From Polynucleobacter sp. AP-Capit-er-40B-B4 (GTDB lineage Bacteria; Pseudomonadota; Gammaproteobacteria; Burkholderiales; Burkholderiaceae): 64,000 nt of DNA. Position numbers and translations under genes: made by a program. Each line of letters starts with the position of its first letter. Within the stretch, counting starts at the first letter, position 1. The notes below the pieces were generated by a model that worked only from the letters and a program-made list of their open reading frames with translations, made no database searches and was not told the origin of the DNA. The stretch is taken from assembly GCF_018882245.1 (NCBI RefSeq), contig NZ_JACVOV010000002.1, positions 372,001 through 436,000 of the forward strand, written 5' to 3'. Of this stretch, positions 34,305-44,210 are shown piece after piece.

Positions 34305-35341
34305 AGTCGATCCCTCACGCCGTCCCACTCCTCACCCGCTGGCGGCTCTGGAAACAAAATAAGATCCCAACCTTGCTGATCTAAATCACGTAACGAACGG
34401 TATAGGCGACTAGCAAATGCGGCACTATCACTTGGCACTTCGACTTCTTCAAAGTGAGCAGATGGGTGACCATCATCACCTAAGGAAGAGTCCGAATCCC
34501 ACACCGCTACCGCAACACGAGATTTAATATCTGGAAATTCACTTAAGGCATCTAAGACGCGTCCTGGAGCATACAAGCGCAAAGGTGTAGTTGGGGCGTA
34601 ATGGGCCTTGAGACTTCCAGACACCTTAGGAAGATCTTCTGTCAATTCATTTGCCTTTATCTCACCAGGCAGATACACCTTGATACCCGTTTTAGCGAAG
34701 ATCTCGCTTGGTGTAATTGCACCTGGTCTAAGAAGTATCGCTTTATCGCCTGAGGACAAATCAATAATAGTTGACTCAATCCCTACCTCGCAATCGCCTC
34801 CATCTAAGATCATTAAATCGAGCATGCCTTCAAATTCATGACGAACATCTGCAGCGCTGGTTGGTGAAACCTTGCCAAAACGATTAGCTGATGGCGCTAC
34901 AACGCCACCTTTAAATTTACGTAATAGCTCTTGAGCAATGGGGTGTGACGGTGCACGAATTGCTACCGTATCTTGACCACCAGTCAAATCCGTCAATACG
35001 CTTTTATCTTTCTTAAAGACCAGCGTTAGCGGTCCCGGCCAAAATGCATTGATTAGCTTTAAGGCCTCTTCTGATACATCTCTTGCCCAATTAGCTAGTA
35101 TCGGCATCCAATCTACTTGAGTCTGATCAAACCTATCCGGTGCAGCAAGGTGAACAATTAATGGATGGTTCGAAGGGCGACCCTTGGCGGTAAAGATCTT
35201 TTTAATAGCCTCAGCATTTTTAGCATCCGCGCCCAATCCATAAACAGTCTCAGTCGGAAAGGCGACTAAACCACCATCACGCAATGTTTGTACTGCCTCG
35301 TTAATTACTGCAGAAGATTGCAGGCTACTGTCGCTGGACAT
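34250..35341 (-). CDS. L-threonylcarbamoyladenylate synthase, long Sua5 type
   Basis: This enzyme makes threonylcarbamoyl-AMP for the t6A37 modification of ANN-decoding tRNAs. The 363-residue length indicates the two-domain Sua5 form rather than short TsaC/YrdC. The N-terminal YrdC domain (about 1-210) has GGLVAFPTETVYGLGADA, IFTAKGRPSNHPLIVHL and APSANRFGKVSPT; a linker with LKAHYAPTTPLRLY leads to the C-terminal Sua5 domain (about 235-350). The gene is last in the minus-strand block and follows purK by 2 bp. The terminal 18 codons lie opposite dacB, so the two share coding DNA. Confidence 0.93.
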   Translation of the reverse strand: MSSDSSLQSSAVINEAVQTLRDGGLVAFPTETVYGLGADAKNAEAIKKIFTAKGRPSNHPLIVHLAAPDRFDQTQVDWMPILANWARDVSEEALKLINAFWPGPLTLVFKKDKSVLTDLTGGQDTVAIRAPSHPIAQELLRKFKGGVVAPSANRFGKVSPTSAADVRHEFEGMLDLMILDGGDCEVGIESTIIDLSSGDKAILLRPGAITPSEIFAKTGIKVYLPGEIKANELTEDLPKVSGSLKAHYAPTTPLRLYAPGRVLDALSEFPDIKSRVAVAVWDSDSSLGDDGHPSAHFEEVEVPSDSAAFASRLYRSLRDLDQQGWDLILFPEPPAGEEWDGVRDRLQRACFGSGPSSNSHVSS

Positions 35342-35343
35342 TT

Positions 35344-36528
35344 CTAGGGCTCGATACCTAATTCAGTAGCAACGGCCGCGCAGTTTTGGCGCGCTTCATT
35401 GAGAGCTTCGCCTAGGCAATTGATGTGGCCCATTTTTCTACCCATGCGAGGCTCAGACTTGCCATACAAATGCAATTTAGCATCGGGATGAGCCAGCACT
35501 TGATTCCAAGCAGGTTCTTTTGGTTGATCCTCACTACCTTCAAACCAAAGATCACCCAATAAATTCAGCATTGATACCGGCGCTAGCTGACGTGTATCAC
35601 CTAAAGGTAGGCGAGCCATTGCTCTCACCTGTTGCTCAAATTGACTGCTAACACAAGCATCCATCGTGTAGTGGCCAGAGTTATGGGGGCGAGGAGCGAT
35701 TTCATTCGCGACAATATCGCCATTCTTGAGAACAAAGAATTCAACACAAAGGACGCCTACGTAATCAATCTTTCGAATGAGTGCCTTTGCCGCTTCCACA
35801 ATCTTTTTCTCTTGTGCGGGCTTTAGTGATGGCGCTGGCACAGTAGAGGTGTGCAAAATTCCATCGCGGTGAATGTTTTGTGAAACTGGATAAGCAACTA
35901 CTGCATCATCGTATCCGCGCACAACTAAGGCCGACACTTCAAAATCCAAATCCATGCGCTTTTCTAATACACAAGGAACCTTACCTAATTCCGCCCAAGC
36001 CGCTGGTAAATCGGCGACTGCATAAACTGTAATTTGACCTTTACCGTCATAGCCCATGCGAGCTGTCTTTAATATTCCAGGAAATAAATCGGTTGGGATA
36101 TGAGCAATATCAGCATCATGTTCAACAACGGCGTATGGTGCTGGGCCGATATTCGTTTCAGATTTCCAGGTGGCTAGAAACTTTTTCTCAGCCACTCGAT
36201 TTTGTGCCAAAGAAACGCAACTGCTGCGTGGCGCAACAAATACACCCAGAGCTTCCAACTCATCTAATGCCTGCGCTGGAACATTCTCAAACTCAGTGCT
36301 GACTGACGGGCAAAGAGCGGCCATTTCTTTTAAGGCAGCAGAGTCGGTGTAATCAGCTTGAATAAATTTTTCTGCAATAGAGCCTGCAGGGCTATCAGAA
36401 CCAGGATCTAAAACACAAACCTTGTAGCCCATCGCTTGAGCGGCTTGCGTGAACATCCGCCCCAATTGACCGCCGCCTAAAATTCCTAAATATGAACCCG
36501 GCAAAATGGGTTCCATACGATCTGCCAT
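35344..36528 (-). CDS. purK: 5-(carboxyamino)imidazole ribonucleotide synthase
   Basis: PurK, an ATP-grasp enzyme, carboxylates AIR on nitrogen with bicarbonate and ATP in purine synthesis. The 394-residue protein begins with the family signature LGILGGGQLGRMFTQAA, continues with VLEKRMDLDFEVSALVVR in the grasp region, and shows VGVLCVEFFVLKNGDIVANEIAPRPHNSGHYT, the metal and ATP site. It lies 4 bp after purE, which uses its product directly. Confidence 0.97.
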   Translation of the reverse strand: MADRMEPILPGSYLGILGGGQLGRMFTQAAQAMGYKVCVLDPGSDSPAGSIAEKFIQADYTDSAALKEMAALCPSVSTEFENVPAQALDELEALGVFVAPRSSCVSLAQNRVAEKKFLATWKSETNIGPAPYAVVEHDADIAHIPTDLFPGILKTARMGYDGKGQITVYAVADLPAAWAELGKVPCVLEKRMDLDFEVSALVVRGYDDAVVAYPVSQNIHRDGILHTSTVPAPSLKPAQEKKIVEAAKALIRKIDYVGVLCVEFFVLKNGDIVANEIAPRPHNSGHYTMDACVSSQFEQQVRAMARLPLGDTRQLAPVSMLNLLGDLWFEGSEDQPKEPAWNQVLAHPDAKLHLYGKSEPRMGRKMGHINCLGEALNEARQNCAAVATELGIEP

Positions 36529-36532
36529 GTAA

Positions 36533-37027
36533 TTAATATCCCGGCAAATTCATTGAACGTGCTGTATCTGACTGCTTCACACGGAAATCTTCTAAACGCT
36601 TAGCTAACTCCGCATCATGCAAGGCCAAACCAGCAATAACATGCAGGGCGGCATTAGCTGCACCAGCCTCACCAATCGCAAAAGTAGCAACCGGAATGCC
36701 TTTGGGCATCTGCACGATTGAATATAAAGAATCTTCGCCACGTAAATACTTACTGGCTACTGGAACACCATAAACTGGAACAATTGTTTTAGATGCAAGC
36801 ATGCCTGGTAGATGCGCTGCACCACCTGCGCCAGCAATAATGGCTTGCAAGCCATTGGCTTGTGCTTTTTCAGCGTACTGAAACATATCGTCTGGCATGC
36901 GGTGTGCGGACAGCACTTTAGCTTCATGAGCGATACCAAATTGCTCAAGCATTTGAGCAGCGTGCTGCATGGTGTCCCAATCTGAATTGGATCCCATTAC
37001 TATTCCGACAATTGGCTTCTTGCTCAT
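36533..37027 (-). CDS. purE: N5-carboxyaminoimidazole ribonucleotide mutase
   Basis: PurE moves the carboxyl group from N5 to C4 of the imidazole, giving CAIR. The 164-residue product matches class I PurE (about 169 aa) with MGSNSDWDTMQHA at the substrate site, EAKVLSAHRMPD with the catalytic His, and IAGAGGAAHLPGMLAS. It follows purC by 51 bp and precedes purK by 4 bp, so three consecutive-pathway enzymes (PurK, PurE, PurC) are encoded together. Confidence 0.97.
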   Translation of the reverse strand: MSKKPIVGIVMGSNSDWDTMQHAAQMLEQFGIAHEAKVLSAHRMPDDMFQYAEKAQANGLQAIIAGAGGAAHLPGMLASKTIVPVYGVPVASKYLRGEDSLYSIVQMPKGIPVATFAIGEAGAANAALHVIAGLALHDAELAKRLEDFRVKQSDTARSMNLPGY

Positions 37028-37078
37028 TTACCTCTCCAAATACCTTTAATTTTTCCCAAGGCTCTTATTATCCCTGAG

Positions 37079-37978
37079 TTAACCCTGCTCAGTTAGCCTG
37101 GTTAAGGCTTCGCGATACTTTTGCGCAGTCTTTTCAATGACATCTGCCGGCAATTGCGGTGCTGGGGCTGTTTTAGGCCACAGCTTGCCATCTACCATCG
37201 CTGTTTCCAACCAGTCGCGGACAAACTGCTTGTCATAAGAAGGTGGGTTTGAGCCAACATAGTAGGTCTCAGCCGGCCAGAATCGGGAGGAGTCAGCAGT
37301 GAGGATCTCGTCCATCAACACCAATTGACCATTAGTATCTAAGCCAAACTCAAATTTGGTGTCGGCAATGATGATGCCGCGAGTCGCTGCATACTCAGAA
37401 GCTTCTTTATATAAACGAATACTCACTTCACGAATTTGATTGGCTAATTTTTCACCAATAAGCTCAACAACTTTTTCAAATGAAATATTTTCATCGTGCT
37501 GACCAAATTCTGCTTTTGCTGCTGGAGTAAAAATAGGCTCAGGTAATTTTTGAGCATTTTCTAAACCTGCTGGCAATGCAATTCCGCAAACCTTGCCGGT
37601 TTCTTTATAGTCTTTCCATCCACTACCAGCCAAATAGCCACGTACCACAGCTTCAACCAAAATGGGTTTCAGGCGTTTAGCAACAACTGCGCGGCCCTTA
37701 ACTTGACTGACTTCATCGGCAGCCACAACAGTGGCTGGATCAATACCTGTTAAATGATTTGGGATAACAGAAGCTAACTTATCAAACCAAAAATTCGCCA
37801 TTTGATTGAGAACCACACCCTTCTCAGGGATGGGTTCACCCATCACCACATCAAACGCAGAGAGGCGATCAGTCGTAATCATCAATAACTTGTCATCGTC
37901 TAGCGCGTAGACATCACGTACCTTGCCTTTAGAAAGCAAAGGCAATGACTTAATAGAAGTTGCGTATAAAGCGGCCAT
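37079..37978 (-). CDS. purC: Phosphoribosylaminoimidazole-succinocarboxamide synthase
   Basis: PurC (SAICAR synthetase) joins aspartate to CAIR with ATP. The 299-residue protein is of the longer type common in betaproteobacteria (E. coli has 237). Motifs are [33 protein letters not shown] near the N-terminus, [21 protein letters not shown] and [13 protein letters not shown]. The product is the substrate for PurB, encoded elsewhere in the window at 18488-19867. The gene follows fba with a 7-bp gap. Confidence 0.97.
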   Translation of the reverse strand: MAALYATSIKSLPLLSKGKVRDVYALDDDKLLMITTDRLSAFDVVMGEPIPEKGVVLNQMANFWFDKLASVIPNHLTGIDPATVVAADEVSQVKGRAVVAKRLKPILVEAVVRGYLAGSGWKDYKETGKVCGIALPAGLENAQKLPEPIFTPAAKAEFGQHDENISFEKVVELIGEKLANQIREVSIRLYKEASEYAATRGIIIADTKFEFGLDTNGQLVLMDEILTADSSRFWPAETYYVGSNPPSYDKQFVRDWLETAMVDGKLWPKTAPAPQLPADVIEKTAQKYREALTRLTEQG

Positions 37979-37985
37979 ATTTAAA

Positions 37986-39050
37986 TCACTTCACAATTTG
38001 AGTTAATTTGCCGCTCTTATATAGCTCAGCCATCTTCTCTAAAGAGATCGGCTTAATTTTAGATGCTTGCCCAGCAGAACCAAAGGCTTGGAAGCGTGCA
38101 ATACATACTTTCTTAGCGGCTTCACGGGCTGGCTTTAAATAATCACGTGGATCAAACTTAGATGGGTTCTCAATAAAGTAACGGCGGATTGCACCAGTCA
38201 TTGCCAAACGAATATCGGTATCAATGTTGATCTTACGAACACCATTCTTAATGCCCTCTTGAATCTCTTCAACAGGAACGCCGTAAGTTTCTTTCATATC
38301 GCCACCAAACTCACGAATCTCAGCAAGCAACTCTTGCGGAACGCTAGAAGAGCCGTGCATCACCAAATGAGTATTCGGAATACGCGCATGAATTTCTTTA
38401 ATGCGATCGATTGCCAAAATATCGCCTGTAGGCTTCTTGCTGAACTTGTATGCACCATGGCTGGTGCCAATCGCAATTGCCAAAGCATCGCACTGAGTTG
38501 CCTTCACAAAATCTGCTGCTTGTTCAACGTCAGTCAGCAACTGTTCACGAGTCATTTTGCCGTCAGCACCATGACCATCTTCTTTGTCGCCCTGCATTGT
38601 CTCGAGTGAGCCCAATACACCCAACTCTGCCTCGACAGTAACTCCAATGGAGTGTGAGAACTTCACCACCTCTTTGGAGACGTCTACGTTGTATTCATAG
38701 CTAGCAACTGTTTTGCCGTCAGCCTCTAATGAACCATCCATCATCACGCTCGTAAAGCCGCTCTTAATGGCTGCCATACAAACTGCAGGGCTTTGACCGT
38801 GGTCTTGGTGCATTACTACTGGAATATGTGGATAAGCCTCAACTGCGGCAGAGATTAAGTGGCGTAAGAACGCTTCGCCTGCGTATTTACGGGCGCCTGC
38901 AGATGCTTGCATGATGACTGGAGAATCAGCCTCATTTGCCGCTTCCATAATTGCTGTCACTTGCTCTAAGTTGTTGACGTTAAATGCTGGTAGGCCATAA
39001 CCATTTTCAGCAGCGTGATCCAAGAGTTGTCTTAAAGATACTAAAGCCAT
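37986..39050 (-). CDS. fba: Fructose-1,6-bisphosphate aldolase, class II (CbbA subtype)
   Basis: This zinc-dependent aldolase works in glycolysis and gluconeogenesis. The 354-residue protein belongs to the class IIB/Calvin-cycle subtype: [24 protein letters not shown] at the start, [12 protein letters not shown] with zinc-binding His, SVMMDGSLE, and [12 protein letters not shown]. The name of the subtype does not imply CO2 fixation; there is no RuBisCO gene in the window. It lies in the order pgk-pyk-fba that joins three glycolytic enzymes in one direction. Confidence 0.96.
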   Translation of the reverse strand: MALVSLRQLLDHAAENGYGLPAFNVNNLEQVTAIMEAANEADSPVIMQASAGARKYAGEAFLRHLISAAVEAYPHIPVVMHQDHGQSPAVCMAAIKSGFTSVMMDGSLEADGKTVASYEYNVDVSKEVVKFSHSIGVTVEAELGVLGSLETMQGDKEDGHGADGKMTREQLLTDVEQAADFVKATQCDALAIAIGTSHGAYKFSKKPTGDILAIDRIKEIHARIPNTHLVMHGSSSVPQELLAEIREFGGDMKETYGVPVEEIQEGIKNGVRKINIDTDIRLAMTGAIRRYFIENPSKFDPRDYLKPAREAAKKVCIARFQAFGSAGQASKIKPISLEKMAELYKSGKLTQIVK

Positions 39051-39111
39051 GATGTTCTCTTAATAAATAGTAATTAGGTTTAAAAATAAATCGTTTGGTT
39101 AAAGATGCAAA

Positions 39112-40548
39112 TTACTTCACATGAATAATTTTGAGGGTATTGGTTCCACCAGGCTCGCCCATTGGCTCGCCGGAAGTCAGTACAACGGTATCGCCTTTTT
39201 TGACCGCACCCACTTTTTTCAAGCATGCCTCTACCTCTTGTAATGCAGTATCACGATCTTTGGTGTAATCCAGACCAATTGGAGTGACATTACGATAGGT
39301 ACTCAATGCTCGTTGCGTAGCAATCTTAGAGGTCAACGCAAAAATAGGCACATGAATATTGTGACGACTCATCCAAATCGCAGTTGATCCTGAATCAGTC
39401 AAAGCTGCGATGGCATCCGCGTTTAAATGATGTGCCGTGAAAAGAGCTCCAAGCGCAATCGTTTGATCAATGCGGGTGAAGGTTTGATCTAAAAAGTCGG
39501 TATCGAGCTTCACGCGATCTGACTTCTCGGCCTCCACACAAATTTCTGCCATTGCTTTAATGGTCTGTACTGGATACATGCCTGCAGCAGATTCAGCAGA
39601 TAACATCACCGCATCAGTGCCATCCAACACTGCATTCGCAACGTCGCTTACCTCTGCGCGCGTTGGAACTGGGGCGTTAATCATGGACTCCATCATCTGC
39701 GTAGCGGTAATCGTAAATTTATCCGCCTCACGCGCCCAAGCAATCATGCGTTTTTGGAGAGCAGGCACAGCAGCATTGCCGACTTCAATTGCTAAATCAC
39801 CGCGCGCAACCATAATTCCGTCGCTTTCAGCAATGATACTTTTGAGTGCCTCTGGTTCAATGGCTTCGGCACGCTCCACCTTAGCAATCGTTCTCACCTT
39901 GCCAACACCATACTTAGCGCTAGCAGCATCTGCCAGCTTACGGGCGTAAGCCATGTCAGCGCCATCTTTTGGAAAGCTGATTGCCAAGAAATCTACGCCC
40001 ATCGCGATAGCTGCATCTAAGTCAGCGATATCTTTTTCAGTCAGAGCAGGAGCAGTTAAGCCACCACCAGCACGATTAATGCCCTTGTTATTAGAGAGAG
40101 GTCCACCTTGCTCAACAACGGTAAAAATCTCCCCGCCTTTAACGCTCTCAACGGTAAGAACAACTAAGCCGTCGTTCAACAAAAGGCGATCGCCTGGCTT
40201 TACATCGCCTGGTAATTCTTTGTAGTCAAGACCAACTTTGGTTTGATCACCAAGCTCACAAGCTACATCAAGAGTAAATTTGTCACCCTCTTTGAGCAAA
40301 ATTTTATTTTCTGCAAACTTTCCAACACGGATTTTTGGGCCTTGTAAGTCAGCCATGATGCCGACTTCTTTGCCAGCTTCCGCAGAGATGGTTCGCACTA
40401 AATCATGGCGCGCTTTATGGTCTGCCACAGTACCGTGAGAGAAATTCATCCGCACCACATCGACGCCGGCGCGAATCATGTCACGCAACACTTCAGGCTT
40501 TTCTGAGGCAGGCCCTAGGGTTGCAATGATCTTTGTTGCTCTCAACAT
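39112..40548 (-). CDS. pyk: Pyruvate kinase
   Basis: Pyruvate kinase converts PEP and ADP to pyruvate and ATP. The 478-residue protein begins TKIIATLGPAS and contains VRMNFSHG, MADLQGPKIRVG, the active-site signature block IAKVERAEAI and GIMVARGDLAIEVG, and KRMIAWAREADKFTITATQMMESM. A C-terminal allosteric domain of normal length is present. It begins 2 bp after pgk. Whether it is the PykA or PykF type is not decided. Confidence 0.97.
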   Translation of the reverse strand: MLRATKIIATLGPASEKPEVLRDMIRAGVDVVRMNFSHGTVADHKARHDLVRTISAEAGKEVGIMADLQGPKIRVGKFAENKILLKEGDKFTLDVACELGDQTKVGLDYKELPGDVKPGDRLLLNDGLVVLTVESVKGGEIFTVVEQGGPLSNNKGINRAGGGLTAPALTEKDIADLDAAIAMGVDFLAISFPKDGADMAYARKLADAASAKYGVGKVRTIAKVERAEAIEPEALKSIIAESDGIMVARGDLAIEVGNAAVPALQKRMIAWAREADKFTITATQMMESMINAPVPTRAEVSDVANAVLDGTDAVMLSAESAAGMYPVQTIKAMAEICVEAEKSDRVKLDTDFLDQTFTRIDQTIALGALFTAHHLNADAIAALTDSGSTAIWMSRHNIHVPIFALTSKIATQRALSTYRNVTPIGLDYTKDRDTALQEVEACLKKVGAVKKGDTVVLTSGEPMGEPGGTNTLKIIHVK

Positions 40549-40550
40549 AT

Positions 40551-41762
40551 TTAGTCTTTCGCTCTTTCAGCAAGTACTGCAAAGGCTGGCAAGGTTTTAC
40601 CTTCAAGAAACTCCAAGAAGGCACCGCCGCCAGTAGAGATGTAATCCACTTGATTCTCAATACCGTACTTCGCGATCGCCGCCAAAGTATCGCCCCCACC
40701 AGCAATTGAGAAAGCTGGTGAATGTGCAATAGCTGCAGCTAACATTTTGGTGCCACCACCAAACTGATCAATTTCAAATACGCCCAAAGGGCCATTCCAA
40801 ACAATCGTGCCTGCATGAGCGAGCATGATTGATAAACGGGCTGCAGTCTTTGGACCAATATCTAAAATCATGTCATCTTCCGCCACCTGGTCTGAAGGAA
40901 CACGGTTTGCGCGGGCCAATGGAGACAATTCATTCGCAACAACAACATCTTCCGGAATGGGTACATGGGCACCACGCTTTTCCATGATCTCCATGATCTC
41001 TCTGGCTTCATCAACTAAATCAGGTTCAGCTAGCGACTTACCAATAGGCAAACCTTTGGCTAACATGAAGGTATTTGCTATACCGCCGCCAACAATCAAC
41101 TCATCCACTTTTTCTGACAAAGCTTTAAGAATGGTGAGCTTAGAGGAAACTTTAGAGCCTGCTACGATCGCCACCAAAGGACGCTTAGGACTTGCTAGTG
41201 CACGACTCAGTGCATCTAACTCAGCGGCCATCAAAGGACCAGCACAAGCTATAGGGGCAAACTTCGCTACGCCATGAGTAGTTGCTTCTGCGCGATGAGC
41301 GGTTCCAAATGCATCATTGACATAGACATCACACAATGCAGCAATCTTTTTTGCCAACTCGTCGTTGTTCTTTTTTTCGCCAACATTCAGACGACAGTTC
41401 TCTAGTAATACCAGCTCACCTGGATTTACCTCGAAGCCGCCATTCACCCAATCGCTGATTAAAGGAACTTTGCGATTCAACAAACTCGCAATTCTGTCAG
41501 CAACAGGAGCCAAACTATCTTCTGGCTTGAATTCACCTTCAGTTGGGCGCCCCAAATGTGAAGTCACCATTACCGCTGCCCCAGCATCCAAACACATCTG
41601 CACAGCAGGCATTGATGCCCGAATTCGAGTGTCTTCAGTAATATTTCCAGCCTCGTCCTGAGGGACATTCAGGTCGGCACGGATTAAAACCCGCTTACCC
41701 TTTAATTGACCTGATTGGGCTAATTCGCTTAAACGCTTAACTTTAAATAAGGATTCCGGCAT
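40551..41762 (-). CDS. pgk: Phosphoglycerate kinase
   Basis: PGK makes ATP from 1,3-bisphosphoglycerate. The 403-residue protein has the N-terminal signature [37 protein letters not shown], the hinge region and the nucleotide site [12 protein letters not shown] with the C-terminal GGGDTLAA. It is the first gene of the long minus-strand block; its promoter must lie in the 209-bp gap shared with divergent ilvE. A short charged N-terminal extension ([18 protein letters not shown]) is typical for betaproteobacteria. Confidence 0.97.
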   Translation of the reverse strand: MPESLFKVKRLSELAQSGQLKGKRVLIRADLNVPQDEAGNITEDTRIRASMPAVQMCLDAGAAVMVTSHLGRPTEGEFKPEDSLAPVADRIASLLNRKVPLISDWVNGGFEVNPGELVLLENCRLNVGEKKNNDELAKKIAALCDVYVNDAFGTAHRAEATTHGVAKFAPIACAGPLMAAELDALSRALASPKRPLVAIVAGSKVSSKLTILKALSEKVDELIVGGGIANTFMLAKGLPIGKSLAEPDLVDEAREIMEIMEKRGAHVPIPEDVVVANELSPLARANRVPSDQVAEDDMILDIGPKTAARLSIMLAHAGTIVWNGPLGVFEIDQFGGGTKMLAAAIAHSPAFSIAGGGDTLAAIAKYGIENQVDYISTGGGAFLEFLEGKTLPAFAVLAERAKD

Positions 41763-41840
41763 GAGTTTGGGTAAAAAAAGATGATTTGTGGGGAATACTC
41801 CATTCTAAAGGCTCCGACCCATTTACCCTAAGGATCCAAG

Positions 41841-41869
41841 CCGACAGACTGCCCTGCCTGCTCTACAAT
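41841..41869 (+). promoter_or_regulatory. Candidate sigma-70 promoter for ilvE
   Basis: CCGACA (41841-41846) and TACAAT (41864-41869) are 17 bp apart, matching the -35 and -10 consensus at 4 and 5 of 6 positions. The predicted leader to ilvE is about 95 nt. It is a sequence match only. Confidence 0.5.
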
Positions 41870-41971
41870 AAGGACTTAAATGCATTCTGGGCTGAAAGAC
41901 CAATGTCTACCAGCCTGATGCCTTGCTTAAACCGCTTTATAGATACTTAATAGACACAAAAGGTAAAGAAA

Positions 41972-42895
41972 ATGTCGATGTCCGACCGCGATGGCTTTAT
42001 TTGGACTGATGGGAAGCTTATTCCTTGGCGTGAGGCCAATGTTCACGTGTTAACACACAGCCTACACTACGGCATGGGCGTGTTTGAGGGCATTCGAGCC
42101 TATAAAACCCCCCAAGGAACAGCCATTTTCCGCCTTCCGGAGCACGTAAAACGCCTGTTTAATGGAACTAAGATTTTCCAAATGAACATGCCTTACAGCC
42201 CTGAAGAGGTCACCAAGGGCATTATCGACACGGTAAATAGCAATAAGCTGGAAGCCTGCTATATCCGCCCAATTATCTTTATCGGCTCCCAAAAGCTGGG
42301 AATCTCCCCAAAAGGGAACAGCATTCACACCTCAATCGCTGCCTGGGAGTGGGGTGCTTATTTGGGTGAAGATGGCCTAAACAAGGGGATTCGCGTAAAA
42401 ACCTCCTCTTTTACCCGCCACTTTGTTAACTCATCCCTAGTGCGCGCTAAGGCTTCTGGCTACTACATCAACTCCATTTTGGCCAATCAGGAAGTTACTG
42501 CCAATGGCTATGATGAAGCGTTATTGCTTGATACCGAAGGTTATGTTTCCGAAGGATCCGGCGAAAACCTCTTTATGGTTCGCAATGGCATCGTATACAC
42601 ACCAGACTTAGCCTCTTGTTTGGATGGCATCACACGTGATTCCATCATTCAGATTGCAAAAGACCTCGGTTACGAAATTCGTGAAAAACGCATTACTCGT
42701 GACGAAGTTTATTCTGCTGACGAAGCATTCTTTACTGGCACTGCCGCTGAAGTAACTCCAATTCGCGAACTGGATGATCGCACTATTGGTGATGGCAAGC
42801 GTGGCCCGATCACTGAAAAAATTCAGAAGACATATTTTGATGCGGTTTACGGCAGAAACGATCAATACAAATCTTGGCTCACCTACGTAAAGTAA
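41972..42895 (+). CDS. ilvE: Branched-chain amino acid aminotransferase
   Basis: IlvE, a PLP enzyme of fold type IV, makes the last step of Ile, Leu and Val synthesis. The 307-residue product matches E. coli IlvE (309). Visible are SLHYGMGVFEGIRAY, the lysine-bearing RAKASGYYINSILANQEV region, and SEGSGENLFMVRNG, which shape the cofactor and substrate site. It is followed closely by a zinc-finger gene and waaF, an order common in Burkholderiaceae, and is probably the first gene of that operon. Confidence 0.97.
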   Translation: MSMSDRDGFIWTDGKLIPWREANVHVLTHSLHYGMGVFEGIRAYKTPQGTAIFRLPEHVKRLFNGTKIFQMNMPYSPEEVTKGIIDTVNSNKLEACYIRPIIFIGSQKLGISPKGNSIHTSIAAWEWGAYLGEDGLNKGIRVKTSSFTRHFVNSSLVRAKASGYYINSILANQEVTANGYDEALLLDTEGYVSEGSGENLFMVRNGIVYTPDLASCLDGITRDSIIQIAKDLGYEIREKRITRDEVYSADEAFFTGTAAEVTPIRELDDRTIGDGKRGPITEKIQKTYFDAVYGRNDQYKSWLTYVK

Positions 42896-42917
42896 CTTCG
42901 GTAATCAGGAACAGCAT

Positions 42918-43106
42918 ATGACTCAAGCTCAAGTTGTGATGGTGGATGGCAAAGACTTGCCGTTACATTGCCCCACCAATAAAACACCAGCATGGAACTC
43001 ACATCCACGCGTTTTCTTAGACATTACTAAAACCGGTGAAGCGAAGTGTCCTTATTGCGGCGCAGAGTACAAACTCATTCCCGGCACTGAGCCACACGGT
43101 CACTAA
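42918..43106 (+). CDS. Small zinc-finger protein (zf-CHCC type)
   Basis: A 62-residue protein with a C-terminal metal site: HCPTN with Cys18, a His in SHPRVFLDI, and CPYCGAEYKL, giving the Cys-His-Cys-Cys pattern of zf-CHCC proteins. The family includes the NDUFS6 accessory subunit of mitochondrial complex I; in bacteria its role is not established. It lies 22 bp after ilvE and is followed by a strong hairpin before waaF. The short length is normal for the family. Confidence 0.88.
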   Translation: MTQAQVVMVDGKDLPLHCPTNKTPAWNSHPRVFLDITKTGEAKCPYCGAEYKLIPGTEPHGH

Positions 43107-43112
43107 GCCTTA

Positions 43113-43137
43113 TCAGCGCCTCCTGGTGAGGCGCTGA
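43113..43137 (+). repeat. Strong intercistronic hairpin between the zinc-finger gene and waaF
   Basis: TCAGCGCCTC (43113-43122) and GAGGCGCTGA (43128-43137) form a perfect 10-bp stem with a 5-nt loop. There is no T run after it, so it may be an RNA-processing or stabilising element rather than a terminator. waaF begins 15 nt later. Confidence 0.8.
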
Positions 43138-43152
43138 GTCGGGATACATTAC

Positions 43153-44193
43153 ATGCACGGTATTCTGATCATCGCCCCAAACTGGATTGGGGATGCAGTA
43201 ATGACACAGCCTTTACTGGCGTCTCTCAAAGCACAATATCCAGAATCAAAAATTGATGTACTAGCCAGTACTTGGGTTGCCCCAATCTATCGCGCCTGCT
43301 CTGAAGTACATGAAGTCATCGAAGCAAAGTTTGAGCACAAACAATTGCAGTGGGGCTTACGTAAAGAATTAGCTAACAAGCTCGCGCTAAAAAAATATCA
43401 GGCGTGTTTTATATTACCTAATAGCTTGAAGTCAGCGCTGATTCCTTGGCTTGCTAATATTCCCTTTCGAATTGGATATCGCGGTGAGTTGCGCTTTGGC
43501 TTAATTAACGTAGCACTAGATAATCCAAGCAAAGTAAATCGGCCGCCGATGGTTGAGCACTATCTTGCATTGAGTCAGCTTTTAAATGGTGAGCAGACTT
43601 CACCAGCTACTGACAATCTCACGCCAAAGTTAAATGTATCTTCGATAGCTACCCAATCAGTACAAGCAAAATTAAAAAATATTCATATTGATCAGGCGAA
43701 TATTTATGTAATGTGCCCTGGCGCAGAGTATGGCCCAACCAAACGTTGGCCAACTGGCCACTTTGCGGAATTGGCGCAAATCATTGTTACCCACAACCCA
43801 AACAGTCAAATCATCCTTTTGGGCGGCAAAGGCGATCACTCTCTCGCCCAAGAAATCGAAGCTAAAGTCAAATGCGATGGTCATATCCATAACTGGTGTG
43901 GCGACACCTCTCTTGATGAAGCCATTGCCCTAATCGGCATGAGTAAAGCAGTCATCAGCAATGACTCCGGCTTAATGCATGTTGCGGCTGCCCTCAAAAC
44001 CCCGCAAGTTGCCATTTTTGGTTCGAGTGATCCAGCCCATACCCCACCACTGTCAGACAAAGCTCAAGTCATTTGGTTAAACCTACCTTGCAGCCCATGC
44101 CATAAGAGAGAGTGCCCCCTGGGACACCTTAAGTGCTTAAATGACATTTTGCCGGCACAGGTATTCGCTACACTGAGTACATTGCAGCCTTAA
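43153..44193 (+). CDS. waaF: Lipopolysaccharide heptosyltransferase II
   Basis: WaaF adds the second heptose to the inner LPS core from ADP-heptose on the cytosolic side of the inner membrane. The 346-residue GT9-family protein begins ILIIAPNWIGDAVMTQPLL, contains the nucleotide-binding GAEYGPTKRWPTGHFAEL, and ends with SNDSGLMHVAAALKTPQVAIFGSSDPAHTPP. The C-terminal CSPCHKRECPLGHLKCL stretch is Cys-rich as is usual in WaaF. With waaA at 17136-18491 it provides a share of the core LPS pathway. Confidence 0.96.
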   Translation: MHGILIIAPNWIGDAVMTQPLLASLKAQYPESKIDVLASTWVAPIYRACSEVHEVIEAKFEHKQLQWGLRKELANKLALKKYQACFILPNSLKSALIPWLANIPFRIGYRGELRFGLINVALDNPSKVNRPPMVEHYLALSQLLNGEQTSPATDNLTPKLNVSSIATQSVQAKLKNIHIDQANIYVMCPGAEYGPTKRWPTGHFAELAQIIVTHNPNSQIILLGGKGDHSLAQEIEAKVKCDGHIHNWCGDTSLDEAIALIGMSKAVISNDSGLMHVAAALKTPQVAIFGSSDPAHTPPLSDKAQVIWLNLPCSPCHKRECPLGHLKCLNDILPAQVFATLSTLQP

Positions 44194-44210
44194 ACCAGGA
44201 AAAGTAAGCC

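Noticed and set aside
41763..41971. Possible 6S or other small RNA in the pgk-ilvE gap
   Set aside because: I saw a promoter-like pair but none of the conserved 6S features and no terminator; it is better explained as the ilvE leader.
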